From Gonatopus flavifemur (lineage: Eukaryota; Arthropoda; Insecta; Hymenoptera; Dryinidae), in the NCBI GenBank assembly GCA_018340375.1, contig JAFFJZ010000003.1, positions 16,988,001 through 17,052,000 on the forward strand: DNA of 64,000 nt. The letters are read 5' to 3'. The translations under genes were made by a program, and so were the position numbers. Position 1 is the first letter of the stretch; each line of letters starts with the position of its first letter. The notes beneath the pieces were generated by a model. That model saw only the letters and a program-made list of their open reading frames with translations. It was not told where the DNA came from and made no database searches. Shown one piece after another: positions 1-12,800 of the stretch.

Positions 1-350
1 TCATCAGGGAGTTTTTTTTTTCAAATTTCATGTGAAAATAATACACTTTTAAATCATTTTTTTTTCATCCTCATGAAGCAGAATTTCATATCTTCGTAGC
101 TTTATATTTTTCAAATTTGTTTGAAAGTGTAACGCAAGGGATGTATAGAACGCAGATTATTCAAACACAGTGTATACGATCGAGTAGAGAATTATTGAAG
201 CTAGAGAAGAACCCTGACTGCATATTTTCCGTTGACCTAGCATGGACCCGCATTGTTTTCAACATTACAGTAATCACTACTATCATACAGCTTCACAATT
301 TTGTCGTCAGACGATATTAGACATATTAAGGATAAATTACATTGAGCGTT

Positions 351-473
351 CCTGATGAAAAATTCCAATAGAAACCGATAGGTGTAATTTTATCGGAATC
401 AATGGGTTTCTATCGATTTTCCGTGTCGTTTTGTCACAGGATCTACGGGAATCTATTGGAATTTTTCAACAGG
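351..473. repeat. Short fold-back repeat (MITE-like)
   Basis: The left end CCTGATGAAAAATTCCAATAG is mirrored at the right end, which read on the other strand begins CCTGTTGAAAAATTCCAAT. The arms match over about 24 bases with one mismatch and enclose roughly 75 bp. No target-site duplication is obvious. This is the size and form of a miniature inverted-repeat element with no coding capacity; the family is not recognised. Confidence 0.55.
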
Positions 474-2321
474 GGTTCGTCTGCCTTTCTCTGCATGTAA
501 CACATTTCTCAAAATTTCAAAAATATGAATTATAATCCTTTTCCACCGCATTTAAATTCAAGTTTCCAGCAAAACAGGATCTCAAGATTGTGTATTATGC
601 AGTTTTAGATAATTGAAACAAAAACATACACGAAAACACAAATAGACAATGTTGCTGAAGTTTGAATCGTTTATTGAAACGAATTATTCATGGGATAACG
701 AAACACTCGACTTTTGAAGATTCCAAATTTGTTAGTACTTTTTCTAAGCGACGTTATAAGTTTCAAAGAGGTAATTTGAAAAGTTAAATATAACGATTTC
801 TGTAAACGATTCAAACTCCCGCAACATAATAGACATGACAAATCTGTCAGCATATAAAAAAGAAAAAAACATGTTCAACTTACTTAAAATCGTTGAAAAA
901 GACATCCTCCCTTATAATAATGTATAACTCCTGTTCAAGGACATTCCAACACACGCACTGTCACAACACACCTCACCATGCGGTCAAGTGTAAAACAATG
1001 ATTTTTCAAACTCAAACGATTGTGATCTATCAATACATTGTATAGGTTCGACGCGTGCGAGAGGGGAGAGATTAAGAAAGGGACGGATGGAGAGGAAAGA
1101 GCACAGAATTTTTCTGACGAATTCTCCAAATGAATGATAAAAAAAAAAAAGGATTAGAGAAGTAGGAAGTAGAGCCGCGCGGAGTCGTGTGCAATCCTTA
1201 GTTGCACAGGACAGACCCGATCATCGACGACTGTCCGTGAAAAGACCTCGACATACTTAACTCTGGATATGCTTACACACACTCTCCCTCTCTTTCTTGT
1301 TTTCTTTCTACCTCTCTTCTCTCACCTTTTTGTTTCTCGTCGAGGCGCCATCCCCTAACTTATTCGACTAAGTGAAAGTGTTCCCTCCTCTATCTCGTCT
1401 TTGCCTTTCGACGATTCGTCAGAGCAAAACATTCACACCCATATACAATATGTATAACAATGAACGTACAGCTGATTTTTGTTCGAGTTCTTCTCGTCCT
1501 ATTCACTCCATTTCTTCCAAGATCGAAAGTTTCTTTTCTGAAAGAGAACAAAGAGGAATCATCATTTTTCAAATTTTTTCAATTCACCATTATTCAAGAT
1601 TTCAAAATACTTACCATAATCGTTCGTTGATTCAAAGTGAAATTTGGATAAAAATAAAGTTCGTGCGAGGATGAGAAAAAAGAAAAACATCTCTCAATGT
1701 ATCTCGTTTATGCTCTTTTTTTGTTTCAAATTTATTGAAGTCTCATACAATATTATATTGTGTCTACAATTGACTTAATGCACGTATTCATCTTGTTTAT
1801 ATAAAGTATAACATGTATATATAATTCTTCATATATATATATAAGTCAACGTTTTTTCCCATATATCGATACGCTTATAGTTCAATATACAAATGTATTA
1901 ATCGTTGAACATATATTTTTTGGACTAAAAGGTGATAGTTGAAATCACAAATTTTCTGTTCCAACGCACATTGAAATCATATAGATTCACTTTCTCAGCG
2001 AATGTTCGTTTACATTTCAAACCTCAGATGAGAATGTAACGATCGAATTGTAGAACGATGAATGATTATTGAACAATCAAGTCAAACATTGAGCAGAATA
2101 AGTTGCAATGTTCACGATCGTGTAAAACATCTATTAACAAATGTACAATATTCTTTTTTCGTGGATATATGTAATATATAGAATATATAATATACATATA
2201 TAATGCAATGCGTATACTGTAATACGTATTGAGCTTGGGAAAAATACAAATGATGTGCAACAGGATGCTTGAAAGAACAATTTTATTCGTTTTTTTGGCT
2301 CTTGCCCGCTCAAATGTTTCT

Positions 2322-2633
2322 ATTCTCATCGAAAATAGACGCCGTAGCTCAACTCTAAGAGGTCGCTATTTAAATTTTAGTTTCCCATTTTGTGTTTTAT
2401 TAAAATTGAATTTACACATAAATAACTCAATTTTTTACATTCTTCAAGTTGAGTCTTCGAGCTTTCCAATTGTGAATCTGAGTTTTGGAAAGCTCGAAGG
2501 ATATACAATGTTTATTGATAAAAAATTGAGTAATCATGTGTGAATTCAATTTCAATAAAACAAAAAATGGGAAACTAAAATTAAAATAGCGATCTCTCGG
2601 AGTTGAGCTACATCGTCCATCTTTGATGAGAAT
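2322..2633. repeat. Long near-perfect palindrome (fold-back MITE)
   Basis: About 110-130 bp at the left (from ATTCTCATCGAAAATAGAC) pairs with the right arm ending at about 2633 (its reverse complement begins ATTCTCATCAAAGATGGAC). Both arms carry GTAGCTCAACTC and TTTCCCATTTT. The centre is also palindromic: CTTCGAGCTTTCCAA at about 2456 against TTGGAAAGCTCGAAG at about 2493. Almost the whole 312 bp could fold into one hairpin. It has no coding potential; open frames on both strands here are mirror images of the same arms. Confidence 0.75.
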
Positions 2634-3349
2634 TTTTTTAAATATCGAACAGAAATATTTGAGAGGGTGAGATCCAAAAGAAATGAATAAAATATCTTTT
2701 TCGAAGCACCCCAATGTGCAATCTTTCCGATACATCGTTATTTTTCCACTTACTTGGAAAAAAGTAGCTTGATTCGATAATACATCTAAGACATTTGAAA
2801 TCATATCTAAACACAAACTCCTTGAATTCACGCCACATTCATACTGTATACTTGATGAATTTCAATCTTAATATCCTACCTTTTAAACAATATATCACTC
2901 GTATTGTAAGAACAATATCAAACTGTTTGTTTTTTCTTTATCCTCTTTCATACAAATTTGTACATATATTTCGAGTGTTAGTTCCGTACTAGTATTATGC
3001 TAAACCTCAATGCGTGGTAACATACATATTGTAATAAATAATCATTCCAATGATGAGGTTCGTTTCAGCACTTAGTGTATAAATTTAACAAGATTTCACG
3101 TTCAATTGTGGAAGATATAAATGAAATACGAGTAGTAATTGCAAAAATATACACTTTTATAATCGTCCCTTTGATTCGAAAAAAAGATGACAGGCCACTT
3201 TATGGATGCAAAATTTCACTTCTACTTATGTTTTTACCTTGCAATCGGTTTCTAATAGTGACACAATGCTTTCAACTTATACAAATGTTCATAAGGTAAA
3301 GATTTTCATACGCTGAAGATTGCCAGGATTCGGCATAGAACTTCAATGA

Positions 3350-3355
3350 TTTATT
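3350..3355 (-). terminator. Candidate poly(A) signal of SAFB
   Basis: AATAAA on the minus strand, about 460 nt beyond the SAFB stop codon. It is the first perfect hexamer I found downstream, but in DNA this AT-rich a chance match is quite possible. Confidence 0.3.
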
Positions 3356-3814
3356 TTGTAACAAATTATTCTACGCGTTTTTTGGATTATAAAAGTCTTT
3401 CATTGCGCGATGTAAAAATTTGGTTTTGTTAAGGGAAGTTCAGAGTTTGTAGCTTGGCTAAACAGTTCTCGAGATTGCGAATTTCCCTGAAGGAACTGAT
3501 CAAATGTGCTGGATATGTTAATACTGTTATCATCAAATAAATCATAATGTCTTCTGCTCAAAATTCTGTCAAAATGAAACGCAAATCGAATAGATTGTTT
3601 TGCGAAGATTATGCTATCGAAGAGAAATAAAAGAATATCATTTGACTACGTCTATTAAATTAAACATCTTAAAATTACGATTTGACTTTAACACAGTGAA
3701 AATTGTGATTATTAGAAGAATCTTTATAAACTTTTAAAATATATCGCTGTGTTCAGTGGGTTTCCTTTTAGTTTGAATTTTTCATAATGTCTAATAATAT
3801 ACACATACGTGTAA

Positions 3815-6800
3815 TTAATATTTTCTCATGCTTGGTATTGACGATTTGTATGGATCAAAACGATCGTAAGATTGAGCTGATCCCGGTGTTGCCATACCCA
3901 ATGACTGAATTGGACCACCTTGATACCTTGGCGGTACCGGATGGCGCATTGTATTTCCCATGCTAGTTGAATTACTCCACCTATCAAGAATTTCATTCGT
4001 AACTTTTTGTTTTATCATTACATAAGATATATGGAATCGAACATTCCGATATTTCATTCATGTTCAACAGAGTGTCCACAGAGTTTTGAAGTCGAATTCC
4101 TCGACTTTTTCTTAAGCTGGCTGCTTTCTATTCTGATACTTCAAAAAACAATATTTTTGGAAAAATCTCATTGGTTTATCATAATTCTGAACTTCGAAGC
4201 CGTTTCTTGTGAATTACAAAATCAAATAACATATGTGACATTTTTTTTTATAATTCCTCTTTCAATTTTAACTTGATAAGAAATCATGAAAAATTATAAT
4301 TGTTATGAAAAAGTATGGAAAGTATTAAATGAATTCACTTACTTAACAATTAAATTATCGAAATCAATTGAAAATATGTTTTCTAGCGTACATCGAAAGA
4401 CCTGTGAAAATCCAAAGCAGAACCAGAAAAGAACTTGTAATCAGATTTTGAACAGTTTTTATCTCGGCAAATTCAGTCAAAATCTGACACGATTTGACTG
4501 ATGGGAGATTTGATTGGAGACCTGACAGGGAGGCTTTTGTTAATTTTCTACTGCATGTCACAATATGCGAATTCCAAACAGAACCTTCTTAAAATATTGA
4601 TGTTAATTTTTGAGAGGATGTCCCAATTTAGTTATTACGAACAAAACCGAATATTTTGTCCGTCTTTGACTGCATTCCATGGGATAAAAATCGTTCAGAG
4701 CATAACAACAATTTTTCCAGGGTTTAAACAAAATAACCCAGCCCAGTTTTACCCACTGGGGTTTTTTTTTGAGGGAAATAGAACCTCAAATTCGTTTTTA
4801 GCGACCCGAAAAAACCCCTAGAAACCAAGCTACAAGTTTTTAAAATGATTGCTTCTACTTTTGGCCAGCTTTTTCGAGATTTCTCCCACCGTGGGGCGTC
4901 GAGCACAATGCTTGCATTGAACTCTCAAGTTTCCTGGGTATTTTTCCAAAGTATGTTACCCGTGTTTTCCGGATATTTTCTCCAGATAGCGAACGTTCCA
5001 AAAACTAGGTCACATTGGGTTTGTATAAGTTCCAATATATTTTCCTTATGCTGATCATAATGCTTTTATAAAACATGATTGATGAATCTTGAGTAGAATA
5101 TTTTTTTGGTACTGTGCCTTTCGAATTTCCGGGGTTTTCAAGGGTGAACAAAACATTCCCAAATAGTTCCCGGATTTTCCAAATTTCCAGGGTTACTCAA
5201 CATCCTGCATATTTTAGAAGTTCTTGTTTACACGAAGCTAAAACTAGCAACCAAAATCACGATCGATTGTTTCAACCTTGGACTGAGTAGCTTTCAGTTG
5301 TGAAATCAATTATGAAAATACTACGAAAGCTGATAACGAGAACCACAATACGGTTCATAGCTGGTGCTCTTCTGATATATACTGAAAGCAGAGCAAGAGT
5401 AACTTTTCAATCAATCGAGAAATTCAAAATTCCTTTGTTTTTTTCGATCAGTTGAAAACTTGCTTTTTCTCTGTTCAAAATAGTTATCTGAAATAGATCG
5501 AAAAGGAGTCCATGACTTTGAGAGAGAATTGAAAACTCAATTCCTTGATTTTGTATCATATTCATACATTTTTTCTCGACTTTCTTTACTTCCTTCACTC
5601 TGTAGACACCCTGTTTAACCCTTCGCGTACACACTTGTTTTTCAACCGCCGAGTACGGCCTGGGTGATAACCCAATCTCCATTCTGGGAACAGCTGTATT
5701 TTTGAAATTATCAATTGTACAATAACGAAAAGAAAAGCCATGGGCGAGCTTAAATATTTTGAAAAATGTGTTCACGTGATTTTTGATTAAAAATATAATG
5801 GGCTTGGTACCTACAAAAATTCATCGATTTTGTGGAATTCAAAAGAACACAGCGTTTTATAAAGCATTCGTATTCTATCCGTAAAGACACAGAGCATCAA
5901 ATTTGACTCATGGGTGGTTACCACCCAGGGTGTACACGAAGGGTTGATCACAAGTTGAACTATGTTTTTAGACTGCACCTAAATTTTTATGATACAGCAC
6001 AAAGCTCAACTTTGAAAAAAAGCTCTTTTGTCGTTTAGCGAAGGAATGAATTGAGATTAAAAAATTTAAAGACGATTGTAAAATAATGACCTGTTCACGC
6101 TATCTGACGAACTAGAATTCCAACCGGATGGCTCGTTACGGGGATCTCGTGCTCCACCACCTTGTACCGAATTGAATGATTTTGAAGATGGAGGGCCTGA
6201 GTGCCATCCGCTCGCAGATCTGTTGCTTTCCACGTAACGACTGTCTCCTGTATATAGATTTCAAATAACATTCAAATATTCTCGTTATTTTATAAACGTA
6301 CACGTTTTGTCGAGCAACTCTGGAATGAAATGCATTACGTTCAAAAAGTATTTTAAAATTTGTGTTGACACCAAAAAGATAAAATGTATTCAAATTGTAA
6401 AATTCACGCAAATGTTCATTGAGAGATGATTTTTTGGAACGAAAAGAATGTTATGAAGATTAAAACAAGCGTTGATAAATATTTCGAAACGTATAAACAA
6501 ATTACTTTTTATTCGAAATTTTGAAACGTAATGTAATTCGAATCACAGGTGCCGTAGTATGCTTTATAATAAAATCAACAATATTCAATATTCATCGAAA
6601 AGTTGCTGAGTTTAATGGAGTTTTATTGACGCTCATCGATCTTCATCTCTTAAGTACTAATAATTCGTAATAAATAAACAAGAATACATTTATCCAACGG
6701 CTCGTACTGTATCAGTACTTTATTAGTACTTTTTGAACGATTGATGATAGGTTCAACTAGCTACAATAAAACTCAAGAGATTTAGTGAGATCACATAGGT

Positions 6801-9800
6801 TTTTATTTATAAAGCATACAAGATTATTTTTAGCGAAGTACAATTTGATCGTGTTGTTGTTTGTTTCAAGAATGTTAATGAATATCGTACAATATTTCCT
6901 TCATACTTGAAAAAATCGATCATCGTAAAGATTGAAACTTAGAATAAAATATATCGAATAAAGAAAAAAAAAGAAACAATAGATTCATCAACCTCGATGC
7001 ATTAGAACGAACAAAAAAAAAGCCAAAAAAAAAAACAGAAAATAAAAAGACACATAAAGGAACATTAAACATGTAAAAGTACGCAGATTTTCAATTTATT
7101 GTGCACACTTATTTCAGATGATTATGAATGGGTACTTCATATAAAACAAAAATCGTATATACCGTTGTATGTTATAAATGCATAAAACAACTTTCTTGTT
7201 GCGTTTTTCTCTTAAATTTACTTCGATCGCATGAATGAAAATTTTCAACAAGTGGGTAGAACCAATGTAGACGCCGCAAAAGATTTAATGAAGAATATTT
7301 ACAATGCGTTAGCACTTGTAGTCGAGATCTGGATAAGGCATCTGTTCCATCCTATCATTACATAATCGACATCATGCAGAATATTTCTTTCTTTTTTCCA
7401 TAAAAATAATACTTATTTGCAATTAATGACAAGATCTGAAACTCACTGCTTAACATACTGCTGCGATATTTTCATATTACATGATAATTAATGAAAATCA
7501 AAAATTAAAACAAATGGAGAACGAAAAAAAAGCTCTATGATACACGGGTAAAAGTTTTACTAGAATCTATATGGCAGTAGTATGTACAAATACTTTAATA
7601 TACTTCAATTCAATTGAAAAAGGTTATATACGATATTGAAATTTAGGAAAATATATAAATATTCTTCTAAATTACACTGTCGTATGCATGTTTTATAAAG
7701 ATCGAAGATTGGATAAATGTATGGTAATGTGACACGAGAAGAAAGAATGATTAAAAATTGTTTCGAGCATGAAATATGGCAATGAATTGATCAGTGTTCT
7801 TTTCTTATGTGTGATTAATTGAGGTTTCAGTGAAAATACACATAGTTTGATGTAGATTTTTCGATTACCACACATTTCGAGTATCGTATAAGTAATGCTT
7901 AGGATACTTACGTGCCGTATTTGAACCTGGGGGCTTGAAACTATCGCTATATCGTGCATGACTATCCCTAGAACTTCTGTGTGTTGCTTCTGGTTCTGAG
8001 CGTCGAACTTCGCGCTCGCGGGAATATGAAGTTGTACTTGGACGTTCGTATCTGTAAGAATATCGAATGTCGTCATTCTAATTGAAATATCGAAACTGTA
8101 TGAAAATGTGACCTAATTGTGGTTTGAATATGTATGATTTAAAAGATTGTACTTATACTTGATGTGTTGTTGATGAATAATTCATTGTATGAATAAACTA
8201 GAAAAGTAGGGGAAACTGATCATTTGGGAGTATAATATTTCAGAAGTTTTGACTACTTCAAAGATGTAGCAGAAAGTTGATGAAAAAGAAAAGAAATTAT
8301 ATGTGGTATATTTATAATTGCAGATGTTGAAGTTTTAAGAAATGAGAAACTGTAGACAACAAACCCTTTTTGCAAAACTATAAAATAATCACTGTACACT
8401 TTGAAAATAGCTTCATCATTATTTCATTATATTATGATCCTACGTAGAAATTAATTATGTACAATTCCTTTTCCAAAATATATCTCATCGTGAATATTTT
8501 CAATGAAGATCAGATGTTTATTCAGTTTTCAAATTTGTGTAAAATGTTGAAATTGTGTATTCATGTTTTCAATTCAATCCTGTAACTGTAACGAAAGTTA
8601 CAATATTTGCAATATTTTTATCAGTGAAGCATTCATAATAAAAACGAAGCAGCGTTTCAAATGAAAGGTTTCTGAAGTATCAGGTTCAATTTTTCAAGAC
8701 ATTTCATTTGACATCAGCTATCTCAAAAAAATTCCACAGATGTTTTGAGGTGCTAAGTATTTTATTCTAGACTCCTCTCAGATATCTAATACAGGGTGTA
8801 TCATGTAAAAGAAATTTTTTACTCATATTCATTATCTAAAATACATTATTATACTATGAAAAACGAAAAAAAATGACTGAAATGCAGCAAGATTTAATAC
8901 TGCACTTCTAAAATGATGAAAATCACACAGGTGTGCATTGTAGATGATGAATTTAATGATCAATGAAAGATGAAATTCTAAAAGGACTTTGAAAAAGAAG
9001 AATCTGAAATGTAGAAGGAAGCCATGCAATTAGGAATTAAATTATAGCCTCATCCCGTTACAAGCCATACCTAAGGAATTTCGAGTCAGAAAGTAAGAAA
9101 ATTTAAGGATTTGTATGTTACAGATTGTCAATTTTGACTTGAATGTACTCCACTATTTTTTCGTTAGATCTTTGATTAAAATTTTCCCAAAATGGAATAA
9201 ATGAGATTCACAGAAAAATCAATACACCTGCATCTTCTTTGACACATCTCGATGATTCATTCAAAACTCATTCAAATCAATTCAATACATTCATCTATAA
9301 TAAAACAAGGAGAAGCGTGAGATATTTCTCGAATGAATACCATTACAGTCATTACTCTCTATACGATTTTCAGTGCATCAGAAATAGTAAAACAGCGCCA
9401 ACTGTTTAGAAAAGAAAAGTATTAATGCTGTACAGCACATGCTCGTAATATCACTGTGAGGATCTCTATTCAACAACGTAAGTCATGGAACTTCATTTGA
9501 TTATTTGTTTCTGTTGGATATTCAAATGCATCACAAGAATACTGTTAACAAATCTAAATTAGAAGGATGTATGATGAGTATTTGTGAACGAAAGCGATGA
9601 TATGCGAGAATCGGACCTTCACTTTCTTTGAAATCATTCAATCATCATGTCATCAAACTCGAACAAACCTGTCTTTAACTTGTCGTGGATCGATTGATGT
9701 CGTTCCTGTAGAGAGCGTCTCCCTACGAACGATCACCTCTCTTCCACGTGACACTTCGGTAAATGTTTCCGCACGGCTACTTCTGGTTGAAAATTCGCTG

Positions 9801-12800
9801 CTACGTTTAAATTCTTTTTTCAATCCTACTTCTTGAGTCGATCTGTATTGAAAATTATTATCCGATTATTTTTAGTTCAGATATGATTTGAAATAGAATA
9901 ATAAGTGAATTGAATTATCTGAATTCGAGAAAAGATCATATGCGGTATATAAGAAACTTGAAAATATCAAAGCAGCATTTTTATTGGATAACTAAGGGCG
10001 CTGATTTTCTAGATTGAAAGGATAATCAAACCTTAGGGGGGAACACTGAAATAGCTTCTACAGAGAAATTACGGAAACTTTACCAGCAAGCAATTCTAAT
10101 AAACAGGACAATAATCATCATTAAATTAGCAGAGGAATAGTTGTTTGAATGAAAAATAGTCCACGGGGGTTCATACATCATGATAATCCTAGCCATTCTG
10201 GCGGCTGAATTCCACTTATCAATTTTCTTCTTGCCATTCTCAAACACATAATACATTGAACGAGATTTCATCTTCGATTGATTGTCTCCTGATGAAATCA
10301 AATATTGTTTTGATATCCGGTGATTATCATAATCAACTATTAAATTCAAGGATATTTTCTTCTGTACAAAACTGGTTCTACTCCAAGAAACAAAATATTA
10401 AATCACGTCTTCTTTTCTTCTAACTTCATTCATCAATGAAATTACATGTCTTACATGCAGGAAAGAAGACGATATTCGAGAATTCATACACAGGGATATA
10501 ACATTCTCATTGTAAATGTATCAAGTTTTCATACATCTGCGCCCCTAGTTTCAATGTAAAGTCGTTGAAAAAGCCTAACAATCTCATTTTTACCTATTTA
10601 TTCAAAATTATTTCAGGGGATATTAATGCCGGTATTTCAACTATTTCTGGTGAAAAATTTCCTATCAACGAAATATAGTTCCAACCCTAACATCCCCTTA
10701 AGGAGATATTACCGCCGGGACATTAGCCAAATTATTCGTGTAAGATTTTTCCAAAATATTGTCAAAATATCGCTCTATACAGCATTTCTATAGACATTCG
10801 AAGAATGCTGTACAGAGAAACATTTTGAAAATATTCAAACATTGTAGAGAAATCTTACACGAAAGATTAGGCTCAAGTTCCGGCGCTAGTATCTCCTTCA
10901 ATTCACGAATTCTGTTTGAAATATAAAATCAACACCCTGCATTACCATCATCATTGAGATCCTCACAGTCAATATTTTCAAAATTGGCTCTTATTTATTT
11001 CGTTTCAAGATAAAAGCTATCAAGTATAACGCAAGAGCACTTGCAAACAACCTTTTAAACTATCACACATATTTTTTCCGTCATGAAAAATACAGTTGAG
11101 CATCGATTATTGAAACAATCAATTCACGCTCTTTCGCATCACGTGCATTCTATAAAATCGATGAAATATTCACCTGCCAGATTCGTAGCGAGGAGGTGGG
11201 GATGGTTCTATTCTTCTATCGGACACGCGATCTAAAATTTCAGCACGTCTTTCAGGTACTCTCTCCGGACTGTGTCGGCGACTATGATCCGTAGCCAATC
11301 TCTTCCTGTCTGGTTCAACGTACAAATCCCTTGGATCTCTTCTGTCGGACGATGATCTTTTTATAGAAGGTGGCGGTGGTGCTCTTCGGCTTTCTTCAAG
11401 GCGCATTTGTTGTCTCTTCAATTCGAGTCTTTCCCGTTCAAGTTTTTCTCGCTCGATTTTCTGGCGTTCTCTTTCCAAACGTAACAACTCTGCTCTTTTT
11501 TGTTCTATACGTTCTTTTTCTCTTCTCAATTTTTCACGTTCCCTCTCTAAACGCGCAGCCTCGTCTCTTTGTCTACGTTCGATTTCTCGTTCCATATACT
11601 CTCGTTCCATATCTTCCCTTCGACGTCGTTCCTCTTCTCTGAATACCCTTTCTCTTTCACGTAATCTTTGTCGTTCACGTTCTTCCTAAAATATTTTTCA
11701 GTTACAATGTGAATAAATATGAATACATTTGAAAATGAATTCATCAAATTTTCAAAGTATATAAAAGAAAAGATTTATGAAAGATTTCTAACCCTGATCT
11801 TGGCGAATGTAAGAACATCGTCACGTCTGCGACGTTCACGACTACGAGAACGAGTGTGAGAACGATGATCCCAATTCCGACTTCGCTTTTCATCACGTTT
11901 TCCTCTCTCGCTCTCAGGTTTTTTGCTGGTCGATTTTGTGGATCGTGAATCGGATTCTTTATTATCCTCCTTTTTTTCGGGATTTTCCGACTTCTTGTTT
12001 TCGCTGACTTCACTTTTATCGTCAGGTTTTTTGCCTGAGAGTTAGAAAAATTCATCATTATCCGTATAAAAATCAAAGTAGATGATAAATTACATACTTG
12101 AAGAGTTTTTATCGTCGTTATCCTTTTTGCTATCGCTTTCTTTCCTATCGCTGGATTCATGGTTGTCCTTTGATTTATCCTTCTCTTCCTTCTTTTCAGA
12201 TTTTCCATTTGAAAAATCTCGTTTGCGCATATGGCTTTGTTGATTATCTCCTTTTGCCTGTGATCAAAGATTTTATAGAAGAAAAAACATAAATAAATAA
12301 ATAAAACTGTATTAGATCGTTGAAAAATCTCACCTTTTCGACAGATATCACACGCCCGTGAAGTTCAGTTCTGTGCAAATGTTGTATACACTTAGCGGCA
12401 TCTTCGCTCGTGGACATGGTGACGTAACCATAACAACGAGCTCCAGGAGTTCTAGCATTGGTAACCACTTTGGCACCTATCACTTTTCCATACTTTGAAA
12501 ATATCTGTTTCAAATCGGTAGCGCGAGTGGTCGAAGATAAACCGGAAACCCACAAGTTTCTGCTACTCGCGTTGGTCGAACTAATTTGAGCCTTTTTGTC
12601 TAAAATGGCAAAAGATATTTTAATCGTGATAGCAGGTTCTTCAAACTCTCTTCCACAAAACTGTACTTGAATCTTACCTTTGTCATCTCTTTTCTGGCTC
12701 TTGCTGCTAGATTCGGAGCTGAAAATGGCGATATCGTCATACAAATGATGGAAAAATAATATATTGAAAATAATTATTGTTATTCCTTTACATTGAAAAT

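Larger units (their letters stand above)
1..3814. other. Left flank, no recognised gene
   Basis: I see no exon with conserved protein content here. The short open frames are AT-rich chance frames. Two fold-back repeats are listed separately (351-473 and 2322-2633). The stretch at about 1150-1370 is noticeably richer in G+C and ends in a CT-rich run, so it could be a promoter or 5' untranslated exon of a gene lying to the left, but nothing in the sequence proves this. The part nearest 3814 should hold the 3' untranslated region of SAFB. Confidence 0.5.

Noticed and set aside
8790..8800. Recurrent ACAGGGTG motif (also near 32711, 34265 and 44657)
   Set aside because: It is a frequent short motif in insect DNA, often at transposon ends, but the flanks of these copies do not align, so no element can be defined.
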